Assembly (NCBI GenBank): GCA_002917775.1
Contig: KZ627155.1
Coordinates: 654,675-718,674 of the forward strand
DNA: 64,000 nt
Source: Glaciozyma antarctica PI12
Lineage: Eukaryota > Basidiomycota > Microbotryomycetes > Kriegeriales > Camptobasidiaceae
Reading direction: 5' to 3'
Numbering within the stretch: the first letter of the stretch is position 1; every line of letters starts with the position of its first letter. This document shows, in pieces, positions 32,363-44,600 of the stretch. The notes below the pieces were generated by a model. That model was given only the letters and a program-made list of their open reading frames with translations, searched no databases and was not told the origin of the DNA. Both the position numbers and the translations under genes were made by a program.

Positions 32363-33698
32363 ATGGCACCCTCCTTCTCCTCCTCCAAGTCCGCCGCCAC
32401 CGATTCGGCCTTCTCCACTCCCTTCGACTCCCCTCTAGCCACGCCCTTCGACTCTCCCGTCCAGCGCGCCTCCGATAGCAGGCCTCTGCCCCGCGCCGAG
32501 GACGTCCACCTTATCCTCAGCGACGTTGACGGAACCCTCTTCGACGACGACCACGAGATCCACCCTCGGTACGTTCCTTCCTCCGTGTACGAAGGACCCA
32601 GCTAACACCACCAACTCAGGACGCTCGAGGCTATCCGCCACATCCGTGCGACCCGCCCCGACATCCCCATCATCCCCGTTACCGGCAAGCAGCGCGTGTC
32701 GTGCGCGTGAGTCCTTCCGTTCCTCGTCTTAGTCCCGCAGTTTGCTGACCCCGCTTTTTCTTAGTGGCCTCATTGAGGACCTCCAGCTTTCCGAGTTCCC
32801 CGCCGCCTGCCTTCACGGTGCGATCGTCTACGACAAGGACGGCAACATCGAGCAGCACTCTCCCCTCGACCCCACTTTCGTCGTCGGCGTCACCGAGCTC
32901 ATGAAGCGCCACAACAAGACGACGATGCTCTACGTCGCCGACTGGGTCGCCATGGCTAGTCTCGAGCAGGGTGGAAAGGAGGATTGGGAGGCCGTCTCGC
33001 GTGGATTCGACCCTAGTGTTCGCGATTGCCGCACGACCAACTTCCTCGACGACGTCGTCGCTGGAAAGGAGCTCATCGGCAAGGTTCGTCGCTTCTCCTT
33101 ACGTTCTCCTCGGCACGAACTAACCAACTTTGTCCGTTTCCTCGCAGATCTTCCTCCCCATGGACGAGGAGCTCGTCCCCCAATTCCTCGACCTCCTCCG
33201 CACCGAGTTCCCCAACACTCCCTTCAAGACGACTCGCGCCCTCCCCTACATCATCGAGATCGTCGCCGAGAACGTCGACAAGAGTGGCGCGCTCGCCTAC
33301 TTCTGCGACAAGTACAACGTCAAGGCTGAGAACGTCATGACTTTTGGAGATGGCGAGAACGACGTTGGCATGCTAACTGCTGCTGGCTTCGGAGTCAGCA
33401 TGGGTAACGCCATGGACGCTCCTCGTCACGCTGCCGAGTACGTCCTGTCCTCCTTCTCCTTCGAGCTCTCGCTAATCCCCTCCCGCGCAGTTACGCCACC
33501 ATTACGAACAATGAAGGAGGAGTCGGCCACTTCCTCGACCGAGTCTTCCGCGTACGTTGCTCCTCCCTCCCCACTCCTGTTCACTCGCTTACCCTCCACT
33601 CACAGCCTACTCGCCCCGACGCCTCCCTCCCCGTCGAGACTCTCAAAGCCCTCGACGCATTCACCGCCTCTCCCCTCGGCCAAGTCGTCGCTCCCTAA
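32363..33698 (+). CDS. HAD-superfamily phosphatase, Cof/class IIB type
   Basis: A Cof-type HAD hydrolase with a C2B cap. The nucleophile motif LILSDVDGTLFDDDHEIHPR is followed, over introns, by TLEAIRHIRATRPDIPIIPV with TGKQR (motif II), CLHGAIVYDKDGNIE (the Cof HNGA-like block), then VMTFGDGENDVGMLTAAGFG with VSMGNAMDAPRHAAEYATI (motifs III/IV). The end is FTASPLGQVVAP. About six exons; the first junction is at PR|TLEA. The N-terminal 45 residues are Ser-rich with a repeated TPFDSP element. Such enzymes dephosphorylate sugar phosphates, FMN or similar; the substrate is not predictable. Start is ATG 32363. Confidence 0.88.
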
Positions 33699-33854
33699 TC
33701 GCCCTACGACGCACTTTGTACATCCCCTTCGCAGCATTTAGTGACACAATCCTTGCACATAGACACACCATTACCGCTAGAGTTCCTACCTAGAGCTCGG
33801 CTTGTTTAGATTCAACCACACCATCGTAAATGATAGATCGCTACCATACCTGCA

Positions 33855-34445
33855 AATAGGTTCATTAGACGCACTTGCTTTTCTTCGAGAGCGAGAGCAT
33901 TGAGAGCAGGTTCGGCGAGCAGCGAGACCGAAGCTGCGAATTTCGCTTTTGACGACGACCTCGACCTTCGTGCGCTTCTCTCTCCCCTGAAACAAACAAC
34001 ACCAGGCCGCTCCTTCGTCGTTTTAAGAATCCTCGAGAGCAAATCTAGCGAGTTGTGAAGCGCAAGAGTTCGAGAGCAGCGACGCAGGAAGTCCGAAGCT
34101 GCGAACCTCCTTCTCAACGACCAGGTCGTCCCCCATTCTCACTCTCGTAACTGCCACAGAGCGCTCCTTCGTCGGACGACACTCCTTGAGGGTAGGTCCA
34201 GCGACCGCAAGAGTTTGAAAGCAGCGAAGCAGAGGGACCGAAGCTGCCTCCCTCACGACGGCCCTGACCTCGATCTTGGCGCACTTCTCTCCTCAAACTT
34301 CTCGCGCTCTCAAAGCAGCCACCGAAGCGCCTCTCCGTCTTACAAGACTCCTTGAGGAGATTGCACGAGCGCGAGAACAGGATGAACGAGCAGCGAGACC
34401 GAAACTGCGAACCTCCCTCGACGACGACCTCGGTCTCTTCCTCCA
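33855..34445 (+). repeat. Four degenerate tandem units of about 145-165 bp
   Basis: A recognisable core (GAGAGCAG..GACCGAAGCTGCGAA) recurs at about 33928, 34093, 34238 and 34399, giving spacings of 165, 145 and 161 bp. Each unit also has a CGCTCCTTCGTC-like start and a CGACGACCTCG-like end. In the last unit the plus strand reads LLEEIARAREQDERAARPKL then RTSLDDDLGLF as one helix-like module, while earlier units carry stops or frame changes in that frame. On the minus strand the units read VRSFGLxAS repeatedly. This is either a decayed repeat-protein exon array or a non-coding satellite-like duplication. Confidence 0.65.
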
Positions 34446-34635
34446 ATCTCTCGGTGTCGAGCCAGCAATCCCTCTCGCAACAGTCACAGAAACGTCACAG
34501 TGCATTGCCTCCCTTCCGACCCTGAAGTCATCCGGAATCACCAGCGCCAACAACGACGTCCCCGTTCCTTCCTCGCCGCCGCCTGAATACCCGACCTCGT
34601 ACGAAGAAGGTGGGAGGGGTGTCGAGGGGAAGTGA
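34276..34635 (+). CDS. Possible small gene or relic exon over last repeat unit
   Basis: A 119-codon frame with an ATG. It begins MAHFSPQTSRALKAATEAPL, runs through a charged helical module (EEIARAREQDERAARPK) and ends in a Pro-rich PVPSSPPPEYPTSYEEGG. No family is recognised. The helical part matches the decayed units upstream, so this could be the surviving 3' exon of a repeat protein. Support is weak because the opposite strand is also open. Confidence 0.3.
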   Translation: MAHFSPQTSRALKAATEAPLRLTRLLEEIARAREQDERAARPKLRTSLDDDLGLFLQSLGVEPAIPLATVTETSQCIASLPTLKSSGITSANNDVPVPSSPPPEYPTSYEEGGRGVEGK

Positions 34636-35071
34636 ATGGCATAGGGGCATAGATGGTTGTCTCCCTCCTCCTCCCTCGTCGTCCTCGTCGTCCTCCGCTC
34701 GCTCGCTCGCTCCTCCGCTTCTCCCTCCTCATCTTCGCTCCCTCCCTCCCTCCGGTCCCACGACTGCCTCCCGCCCTCCAACGACAAAAAAGAAAGCGAC
34801 TCGAGTGGGTCTACTCGAGCCGGCCGGCGAAATAGAGTTGGGGGAGAGAGGAGTAGGTCGACGAACGAGGATCCGAGCGCACCGCCAGCGTAAAGCACGT
34901 AAGGTCGAAATAAAAGGGGGTACAGGGTGGAATCCTCGTAGAGGGTGCGGGGTATCGCGAGGTCCGAAATGGGTTGGCCCGGGGATGGTGGCGTGTATCG
35001 TCGTCGTCGTCGTCGAGGAGGAGGAGAGGGGAAGGGGAGGAGGAGTGGGGAAGGTGGTGGTAGTTTTGTCG

Positions 35072-35316
35072 TCATCGTGCAGTCGTTCGTTGTCCTCCCT
35101 CCTCCCTCCCTCTCTCCGCTTCTCCCACTAAGCGCCTACTGCGCCCACCCCTCGCCCTCCACCCTGCTGCCCCTGCCCCTGCTGCCCGCCCCTCTGTCCC
35201 CCCTGCCTGCCCACTCCTACTCTGCTGCGAATGCACGACCGGCCTTCCCTGCCCACTCGGTCCTCCTGGCCCAAACTCCGAGACGTAGTTCGCGCCTCCA
35301 TACGACGATTGTTGGC

Positions 35317-35348
<32 letters not shown>

Positions 35349-37234
35349 TGCTGCTGGGGGTAGCCTCCGTTCGACTGCGGTGCGCGCTGCTCGGGCTGCT
35401 GCTGGTCTTGCTGGCGAGGAGGTTGCTGAGGCTGAATCGAGAGACCCGCACTCGGTTGAGAAACGGCCTGCGGGCGCGAACGCTGAGCCGGCTCATCCAC
35501 GCCGGGCGCGACGTAGAGGGAACGATCGATGATAGCGGGAATAGGTTGAATCTCGGTCCCAAGTTCCTGTTCGATGCGGTAGAGGTTGAACCTATCGTCA
35601 TACGTGATGAGGTTGATGGCGAGTCCGAGGTGACCGTACCGCCCTGAACGACCGATACGGTGGAGGTACGTTTCGGCGTTCTTGGGGAAGTCGAAGTTGA
35701 TGACGACGTTGACGGCTTGGATGTCAATTCCGCGCGTGAGTAGGTCTGCGTAGGAGGGGTTAGTGAGGGGAAGGCAGAGGGGGAAGAAGGAGACGAACCG
35801 GAGCAGACGAGGTTGCGGCACACGCCGTTGCGGAAGTCGTGGAAGACACGGTTGCGGTGGTTTTGGAGCATCTTGGCGTGCGAGTAGAAGCACGAGTAGC
35901 CAAGTTCGGTAATCTTCTTAGCGAGGAGTTCGACGCGGTTGGTGGAGTTGCAGAAGATGATGGACTGGTTGATTTGAAGCTGTGCGACGACGTTAGCGAG
36001 GAGCGGAACAAGCGAACAACGAGAACGGACCTTGGAGAAAAGAGTGTTGAGACAGTGGACCTTCTGCCGTTCCTCCAAGAAGGCGTAGTACTGAGTGACT
36101 CCGCGAAGAGTGAGCTCGTCCATGAGGTTGATCTCGTAAGGCTTGTTCATCCACTTGTCCTGCGAGTTCATTTCCCAATCGTCAGCTCTCTCCTCCCTCA
36201 TGCCACCACCAGAGCGAACGCACCTTAAAGTCCTTGACGATGATGGGGAACGTGGCGGAGAAGAGCATGACCTGACGCTCCTTGGGCATGAACGAGAGGA
36301 GCTGCTCGACGACGGGCGTAAACTCGGGCGAGAGGAGCTTGTCGGCCTCATCCATGACGAACGTCGGGCACTCGCTCAAGTCCGCGATTCCCTTGCCCGC
36401 AAGATCGAGGATACGTCCCGGCGTCCCAACGAGGATATGCACGACCTCTCCGAGCCGCATGATGTCGTCGCGGAGCGTCGTTCCGCCGGTAGTGACCATG
36501 ACCTGCACGCCCGTGTGCTTGCCGAGCGTCTTGCAGACCTGCGAGGTCTGGAGCGCGAGCTCGCGGGTCGGGACGAGGAGGAGGGCTTGGATCTTGTTGA
36601 CTTTGGGGTTGACGCGCTCTAGCGTGGGGATGATGAAGGCGGCCGTCTTGCCGGTTCCGTTCTTGGCGCGTGCGAGAACGTCTCGTCCAGTGAGAGCGAT
36701 GGGAATGGCTTCCTCTTGAATGGGTGAGGGTCGTTCGAACTGTCGCGCCGTTTCGAGGTCAGCCGGGGTCGCGAGTTCGGCGGGGAGAGAGAAGACGCAC
36801 GCCGGCCTCGAAGATGCCCATTAGTAGCTCGCGCTTGAGGAAGTAGTCCTCGAATTCGTTTCCCTTCGTTGCGGTGACATCCTGAAGAGGGGGGCGAGAC
36901 GTCAGCGCCGTGTTCCTGGTCGGTCTGGCCGCCTGCCGAACGGCGTCGTCCTCGCCCTGCAATGTGGAGAGCAATCCCTCCCTCACAAGGCGCAGGCGTT
37001 CCCACACGCCCCTCCCCAGCCCTCACACTTCACGGTCCCACCATCCCAGCTCGGCCACTCCAATCGAGTCCCTCGCCCGTGTCAACAACTTACCTCAGTC
37101 TGTGGCCGTGCGTCCTTGGTAGGAAGGTTGAGTTGTTTCTTCCAGTCTGGGTTGTTGTTGTTGTTGGACGAGGAGGAGGAAGGGGCGGCGTTGTTGGAAG
37201 GGGCGGAAGAGGGTGCTGGGCGGGAGTTGGACAT
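35072..37234 (-). CDS. DHH1: ATP-dependent RNA helicase Dhh1 (DDX6 family)
   Basis: A DEAD-box helicase of P-bodies that promotes decapping and translational repression. The start at 37234 gives [17 protein letters not shown] and an Asn run before [18 protein letters not shown]. The core motifs are all present: [13 protein letters not shown] (Q motif), [64 protein letters not shown] and [13 protein letters not shown]. The C-terminal extension is Gln-rich with a 13-Q run (about 35300-35345), more than in most relatives. The final ~50 residues are uncertain: this frame ends at 35072 with an Arg-rich tail, while another frame ends at 35128 with a Gly/Gln tail ([20 protein letters not shown]) that looks more Dhh1-like. 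Confidence 0.93.
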
Positions 37235-37759
37235 GGTTGGGTTCGAAGGCGGCGAGAGGGGTAAGGAGGGGCGTGGTGCTGGAGTTTGGCCCTGATGGAG
37301 TGTGGTGATGACTTGGTAGGAGTGGTGTTGTGTAGAGAGGCTGAGTTCGTTGGAGGGGAGGAGAGAGTTGGTCGAGCTGAGTCTGAGTTTGAAGGGGTTG
37401 GAGTTATGGTTTTGGGCTGACTGTTCGATAAGAGAGGGTGACAGTCAAGCTAGTAGGAGTGGTGAAGTGCGGAGGAGTGGGAGGGGGAGTGTTGGAGCAA
37501 GAGGCCGGACCCAGCTGGGGCGTCCTCAAGGCAAAGCCCCAGCCGGCTGCTACAAAATTCGCTACTACCTCCCCACCACCTTGCGAAGGAAGAACTCGAT
37601 GAAGCAGCGCTGAAACTCCACCAAGACTCTCGCGAATAAGTCGTTACACGTAGACCAGGGTAGAGCGGCCAGCAGGAGTTGTCCTCGCAATCGAATCCGT
37701 CGCAGCGCACCAACCGAGGAGAGCTCGCAGCTTGAGATCCAACGACGATCATTTTGCAT
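37235..37759. other. Intergenic region (DHH1 promoter and SWP1 3' side)
   Basis: No gene supported. The minus-strand leader of DHH1 (37235-37450) is rich in CACT/ACTCC-type repeats. Nothing else stands out. Confidence 0.4.
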
Positions 37760-39017
37760 CTACTCGCTCTTCTTTGCCTTGCCCTCCCTCGCCAACCTCC
37801 TCGTCCTCACGTCCCCCAACGCCTTGCGTCCCGTAAACACCATCAAGATCGCCAACAGCCCTGTCCTCGCAATCAGCGTCGCCAACATACACCATCTACG
37901 AATGGACTCACCGAAATAAGGAAGCGTGGGGATGAGCTTGAGAGAGGTCCAGTAGGCTACGACGAGGGATTCGAATGCGATGATGCAGCCGAGGAAGGAG
38001 ACGATGTTGAGCGTTGGCGAAGCGAGCGAGGGCTTGAGGTGTCCCACCTGCGTGTACCCAACGTCGTCAGAATCTTTCCAGTAAATGGAAAGGAGCGAAC
38101 GCACAATCGCTACCAGCACGACCCACGGCGATAGCACAAACAGCAATCCCGCCACCGCCACCGCCACTCCAACCGTCTTCTCCTTATCCCTAAACGTCCA
38201 CTGAATCTCAGGCATCTTCTTAAACCGTTCTACCTCCCATCCAGCGGGGAGGGTATCGTCGGCGGGGAAAGGGAAGGGAAGGACGAGGGAGGGGGAGAGG
38301 GTGAAAGTGCCGAGGGGGATGCGGAGGGCGAGGGGGTGGGAGAAAGCGCCGAGGAGGAGGGTGGCGGTGAGAGGGCCCGAGGAGAGGGAGAGGAGGCGGG
38401 GTGGGGCGCGGGAGAAGTCCTGAGGGAAGAATGCGGTTAATGCGAGTTGGGGAGCGAAGGGAGTGCGGAGGTCGAGGGAGGGCGCAGCTCGTCTCGCTCC
38501 GAACTGTGTAGCTCCCACTTGATGTCAAAATCTCCCCAGCTTCCAGCGATCCTCCTGTCCTCTCCACCTCTCCAGCAGACCAAGCCCACCGACGACAGCT
38601 ACGGAACCATCGACGTGCACTCACCAGCTCCCACTTGCCCTTTCCACCCTTCCGAACCTTGACCACCGCACTATAATCCCTTCCTCCCCCCTTCGTCTCC
38701 TCGGCATCCACAGGCTCAAAGAGGACCATAGCCTGGTGCGGCTGGATCCCCTCGTCTCCATCTAGGACTGTGAAGGAGAGCTTGAGGACTTCGCCTAGCT
38801 CGATTGGGGTTGGTGCGAGAGGTGAGGGGGACGAAGAGGTAAAGCTGTGCTCTGGCTGTTAGGGAGTGCGGGTGGAGGAGGTGAGAGAGACGTACGATGT
38901 TGACTGGGAGGTAGTTCCGATGGAGGAGAGGAGGGAGAATGATCCATCTTTGAGCGATAGTTGAGCTGCACAGAATGGAACCAAAGCGAGTAAGGAGAAC
39001 CTCGTTCTCATCTTCAT
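37760..39017 (-). CDS. SWP1: Oligosaccharyltransferase subunit Swp1 (ribophorin II)
   Basis: A subunit of the ER oligosaccharyltransferase, which N-glycosylates nascent proteins. The start at 39017 gives a signal peptide (MKMRTRFSLLALVPFCAAQL). The luminal part has LSLKDGSFSLLSSIG, LGEVLKLSFTVLDGDEG, PHQAMVLFEPVD, IPLGTFTLSPSL and GWEVERFKKMPEIQWTFRDK. This is followed by three membrane segments: GVAVAVAGLLFVLSPWVVLV, NIVSFLGCIIAFESLVVAYW and RRWCMLATLIARTGLLAIL. It ends in a basic tail with KAKKSE, a possible KKxx-like ER retrieval signal. MPEIQWTFRDKEK before the membrane part is typical of Swp1. Some junctions in the luminal part (38480-38640) are not resolved. Confidence 0.85.
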
Positions 39018-39187
39018 CTTCAACGAGCGGGGGTGAAGCAGAAGCAAAGGTACACGCCGGCGCTCCACGTCGTTTAACGCGTGAATTAATTTAAGCAAAG
39101 TACCTGGGAGGATAGCAGAAATTAAATCGAGCTGACGACGCCCTTGGACGGCGTTGAGCTCCTCCCAACACTCTCGTAACGATCAAG

Positions 39188-41574
39188 ATGGCGCCAACTG
39201 AAGCCATGAAAGTAGACGAGCCAGTAGTCGATACTCTTGCACCAGTCGATCCTCTTCTCCTCCTAAATAGTCAGTACTCACTCTCGTCATCCTCTCAAGC
39301 ACCATCTCACCTCTCAGCACCCCGCAGACATCAAGCACAACCTCGCCCTCATCTCAAAAGCAGTCTCCCTCCTCGAACCTCGCTTCACCACCCGCGCGCT
39401 TAGGTCCATCCCCGCCCTCAGGAAGAGGTTGGGAGACAAGGGAGAGGAGCTCGCAGATGTCATTCGGAACGCGTCCGTCTACCCAGCTGGTGAGTTTCTA
39501 GTCGTGGGAGAGAGTGGGAAGGATGGAGTGGTTGCTGGAGGAGAGCCTGGGTGCTGGGGGATGGAGGGAGACGGAGTTGAGGGAACGCGACGACCGACCT
39601 TCGATGGAGCGGGATCGTGTCAGCACTTCAGGCAGGCGGCTTGTTCCTCCTCTGGGAAAGCTTCCTAGACCGGTCCTCCAAGCTGTGTTCAAGAAGGAAG
39701 GACTCTGCCAGCTGTGACGAGCTCAGGGACGGTGGACTTCTCGATCTTCTACACGAACGACACCCCGGACTCGTCCAGCCCTGCACCCGACTCCCTAGCC
39801 ACCGTTACCTAGCACGAGCTCCTCACTGACTCTCTCTACCACAGACTCCCCCCGAAAGACCGAAGACCGTCGACTACCTCGGCAACCCCGCCTCTCCCAC
39901 CGTCGCCGCTGCCACCACCTCGACCTCGATGGACATCGACGAGCCTTCCGCCGCCAGCGCCACGCTCACCGCTATCGCCGACAAGGCTGACAAGCCCAAG
40001 AAGGTCGTCGAGGAGGAGCCGCTGGCTGTGCTTCCCGAGGCGGACGTCTACGTCTCGCTTCTCGTGGTGCTCTGGCTTTTGGACCAGGGGCAGTTCGTCA
40101 AGGTGCGTTCTGTTCTGTTTGAAGAGAACCGGGGCGGGAGCTGATATGTGCGATGGATAGGGCAAGGAGTTGGCGACGGCGTTGATCGCGACGACGTCTG
40201 AGCTCAACCGGAGAACGATGGACCAGCTCGCTTCCAAACTCTACTTCTACTGGGTCCGCCTGCACGAGCTGAACGGGGATGACACCGGCGCTCTCCGGAC
40301 GTGCGTTCTTTCCCTCCCCTTCTCGTCCTAGACTGACCCCTCGCAACCGCAGCCCTCTTCTCGCTGCTCAGCGCACGGCCGCCCTTCGCCGCGACGACGA
40401 CCTCCAGGCTACGCTCCTTCCTCTCCTCCTGCGAAACTACCTCGAGCACCACCTCTACGACCAAGCCGACCGCCTCGTCTCCAAGACGACCTACCCTGAA
40501 GGCACGGCTGGGAACGCTCAGCTCGCGCGCTGGTACTACTACGTCGGTGCGTCGTTGGTTCCCTCGTTTGTGGAGAACGAAGCTGATTGGCGGTGATGTG
40601 CAGGACGGATTCGTGCGATCCAGCTCAACTACACCGAGGCGCACACGAACCTCCAGCAGGCGATCCGTCGTGCACCCGAGGCCAAGGTCGCTCCTGGATT
40701 CATCCAAACCGTGCGTTCACTCTCCCTCCACCGCGTCGACAGCTACTGATTCCGTGATTCCCGTCCAGGCCCACAAGCTCTCGATCATCGTCGAGCTCCT
40801 CATGGGCGAGATCCCCGAACGCAGCGTCTTCCGCCAGCCGGTCCTCAAAGCCGCTCTCTTCCCCTACCTCGAGATCGTCCAAGGTACGCCCTTGGCCTCG
40901 CCTCCCATCCCACGAAGGCCGCTAACCCCACGCCTTCACAGCGGTCCGCATCGGCGACATCACCAAGTTCACCACCGCGCTCACGACTCACGCCACCGTC
41001 TTCGCACGCGACAGCAACTCGACTCTCATCCTCCGTCTCCGGCACAACGTCATCAAGACCGCTCTCCGAACCATCTCTCTCGCTTACTCGCGTATCTCTC
41101 TCCGAGACGTCAGCGCGAAGCTCCATCTCGATTCCGAGGAGGACGCAGAGTACATTGTTGCGAAAGCGATTAGGGACGGCGTTATTGAGGCGACGGTGGA
41201 TCATGAGAGGGGGTTCATGCAGAGTCGGAAGACGGGGGATGTGTATGCTACGAATGAGCCGCAGGAGGCGTTTGATACGAGGATCAAGTTCTTGCTCGAA
41301 TTGCATAACCAGAGTGTCAAGGTGCGTTTTCTTCTTCTTCCCCTTTTTCTTCTGATGGGAGGGTGCTGATGGTGGACGACAGGCGATGAGGTACCCTCTT
41401 CATGCGCATTCGAAGGAACTTGCGAGCGCGGGAGAGGCGAGGGAGCGCGAGAGGGAGTTGGTGAGTTCCTCCTTCGTACCGCTCGGGAAGAGTGATAGCT
41501 GACGGACTTTTCAGGCCAAGGAAATTGAGGATGGGGATGAGGAGGAGGACCATGGGGACATGGAGGGCTTCTGA
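39188..41574 (+). CDS. RPN3: 26S proteasome lid subunit Rpn3 (PSMD3)
   Basis: A PCI-domain scaffold subunit of the 19S regulatory lid. The sequence follows human PSMD3 in order: [162 protein letters not shown] (here [13 protein letters not shown]), [20 protein letters not shown] and the end [11 protein letters not shown]. More than eight exons. Between VYPA (about 39490) and [12 protein letters not shown] (39850) there are about 350 nt whose splicing I cannot settle; a small exon may lie there. The segment 39900-40010 is a fungal-type Ala/Ser-rich insert. Confidence 0.93.
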
Positions 41575-41684
41575 TCCAACGTATCGCAATCGCTGTTCGA
41601 CCTCAACGTCTCATCGAGAGCCTGCTCCCTTCCCCCGAACCTTTCGCTGCTCAAATACCGACCCATGTAAAGTACAACACAGTT

Positions 41685-44600
41685 CTACCTCTTCCTCGTC
41701 TCCTCAACCTCCGCAATCTCCTCCGCCACCCCAACCTCTCTAATCGCCTCCGCCTCCTCCAACCCCTCTCTCAGCTCCTCATCCTCCTCTCCCGCCTCCG
41801 ACGCCGTATCCGGCTCGTCGTCCTCGCTCGCCGCCGAACTACTTCCGGGCTCAAGACCACTTTGACGTCGTTCGTAGTCCTTCTTTTGTCGTTTCGTGCG
41901 CGCGGGCTTGTAGAAGAGGGAGGGGAGGGGGATGGAGGTGAGAGGTCTGCGGGGTGGGGGGGTCAGTGATTGTAGAAGTAAGGAGGGGGAGAGGACGTAC
42001 TCGAGGTCTGCGAGGATGCTGGCGTGCAGTTTGTGGAAGAAGGAGAAGACCCTCTGCTTCTTCGTCGAACCTTCTTCGGCGTCCTCCGTGATGTCGGTTG
42101 AATCGATCGTCGTCGTGCCTGGCATGACATAGGGGAGGGGAACGTCCCGAGTGACTCGGTATCCATCGACGCTGGGGAGGAGAGATCGTCAGTGCGGTTT
42201 CGTCGTAGGCTTCGCTTCCGTGCTCACTTTCCGATGTGTTCCGACTCGACACTGCGTAAAGGAAGCGTTAAGAGAGAGCCGATGGGGAGGGACAGGTGGG
42301 ACGTACCGGAAGGCGTTCCACATGATCCTGCGAAGGACTTCGAGGACCGCAACGATGAAGCCTCGCAGCTCGACTGAGGGGGCGGGAGCGAGGTAGATGA
42401 CCCAGCTGAAGCGCAGCAGCTGTGATGAAGAGATTATGAGGGGGAGTAGAGACTTGATCGCCAGGGGCAGACTCACAATGTCGACGACAACCGCGACGTA
42501 ATAAAGGTACACCGTATCCTTGAACGCCAGCTCGGCGCGGAGCAGGAGATGCTTCGAGTTCTTCCGACCGAGACTCCAATCCATGATGAGATCCTGCAAA
42601 GTCTAGTCAGCTCTATCGACGGTGGCGGCCAAGCGACGCACCCATGATGCAGAATACGAAGCGTTGACGACGCCAAATAGGATCCATACAGCCATACGCC
42701 AGCCACCGCCCGAGCCATACATCCGCCTGCGTGTGTAGATCGTCAGGCACGAGCAAAGCTGGGAAGAGTGAGGAGCGCACCATGAGAAATAGAAAAAGAA
42801 GTACGCGATCGTGGTCGAGTACTTGCCCGCGTTCAGCACTGGAGACGCCAGATCAGCATAGAGCGGCGGGAACGAGAGCAGAGAGACGTGCGATGGATAC
42901 CCACCCCATCAGAATCAATATAACGACGCAGACTTTGTCCGAAACGCCACACAGCTGGAAGCGAGGCGAGAACTGGCGACGTCCAGGTCTGGTTCGTCGA
43001 GCAGACGCTTGAGACGTTGGTAGGCCAGCCTTTGCTATAAGTGCAGTATAGGAATCCAAGATTGTAGACCGCGTAGGATAGGGAGTTCCTGCGAGGACCA
43101 AATCAGCTTCGGGGGCGAGAGCGCGAAGAAAGGCTACTCACAGCTCGTCGCCGATGAAGAAGTCCCTGAACTCGACGCGCACGAGACCAGAAGTAATAAC
43201 GCGACTCTGTCGAAGAAGCAGCGTTAGCGAGATTCGCGCGAGACGAAGAACAGGACTTGCGAAGCTCCGAACCATCCACCAGCGTGCCGAAGGGTAGAGG
43301 AACGGCATCGGGCAGAGGAGAAGGAACATGGCGATGACGAGGAATACCATGGGATACGCGGTGGGTGCGATATGGTCGGGCCAGAAGTTGGAGAAGGCGG
43401 CCCAGAAGCAGACCGAAAAGATGAGGAAGAGCAAAGCGGGAATCTGTGCGAGAAACAACGTCAACGGCGGATCGCACAAGCGGGAAAGACCTCGACTAAC
43501 CTCAATAAACTGTTGAAAGTTCATGCGAGTGCGTAGCTGGTTCGGGAGTCAGTACGAGCCAGGAATTGCAGAAGCGCAGAGCGACTCACGTCTAGCTCGA
43601 ACTGCCGTCACAGATGTCAGCGACGAGAAGGCATCGAGGGAAAGAGGACGTACGATGAGAACGTAGTTAATGCGGGCGTAGTGCCATGCGACAAGGTCGA
43701 GGTAGAACAGCATGGTGAAGAGGACGGGAAGGAACATTGCGGCGAAAAGCTGGAGCAAAGCGAGCCACTGAGGGATCTCAATATGCGTCGACGCGTGCGC
43801 ACCTGTGGAAAACCTTCGTAAGTCACGCTTACAACCAGGAGAAGCGAAGGACGCACTCTTGACGATGCCTTCGAGGAGCAGGACGGATCCGATTCCGATG
43901 TAGACTCCCGATCTCCACGCCGTGAAGTGATGCGACTTCTCGTCGCCTAACAGCCGTAGTCGCTCAAGGGCCTTCTTGCGATCTCCGTGCTCGAAGACGG
44001 AGGCGAAGGCGTCCTCGGTCTCGCGAATGAGCTCGTCCAGCTTGAGCGAATTGACGAAGTTCGCGTTGTCGAGCTGGAGGGTAAAGAAACGTCAGGAGGT
44101 GGTGCTGTTAATGAGCAAACGCAAACGTACCTTCTTCGAGTACCACTTTGCGGCGCCTTGAATCTCCGTTGACTTTTCGAACTTCTTGAGAGCCTGAGCA
44201 ATTCGTGGCGGTGTGATTAGCACGTGCAAGGGAGAAAGTTCCGTAGGCGGTGGCGGTGGTGGACGATAGATGGGAGGAAGGAAGCTGAGATAGCGAAACG
44301 CACCTTGGTGAACCCCGTGCGGTTCAGAACTCGATAGCTCTTCAGCATCCCGAGACTTCGGTAGTACTCGAACGCTGGTAGAAAAAAGATCCTTAGCTCG
44401 ACCAAAGGTACAGTGAGAGAGCGACGCACTGGCGAGCTTCAGCTTCGACTTGGCTGAGCCATAATCCTCCGGCTTGTACGAGAAAGCTTGATTGGACGGC
44501 TTGGAGGGGAGCGAGTTGCCGCTCGTCGTCGATTGTAGCTCTTCCGAGCGAGGAGTCCGCTGAGCGAGAGTTCGACGGACGAGTCCTGACCCTGGCAGCT

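Larger units (their letters stand above)
33699..35071. other. Gene-poor stretch containing degenerate tandem repeats and a purine/pyrimidine-skewed segment
   Basis: No confident gene. The first part holds the four-unit repeat described separately. From 34620 to 35070 the sequence switches between C/T-rich and G/A-rich blocks with no conserved coding. A 119-codon frame at 34276-34635 covers the last repeat unit and ends EYPTSYEEGGRGVEGK; it may be a real small gene or a relic exon. Confidence 0.4.

Noticed and set aside
35128-36351. 407-codon alternative minus-strand frame across DHH1
   Set aside because: It is mostly the wrong frame of the helicase. Only its last ~30 codons (Gly/Gln-rich) might be the true C-terminus, which is noted under DHH1.
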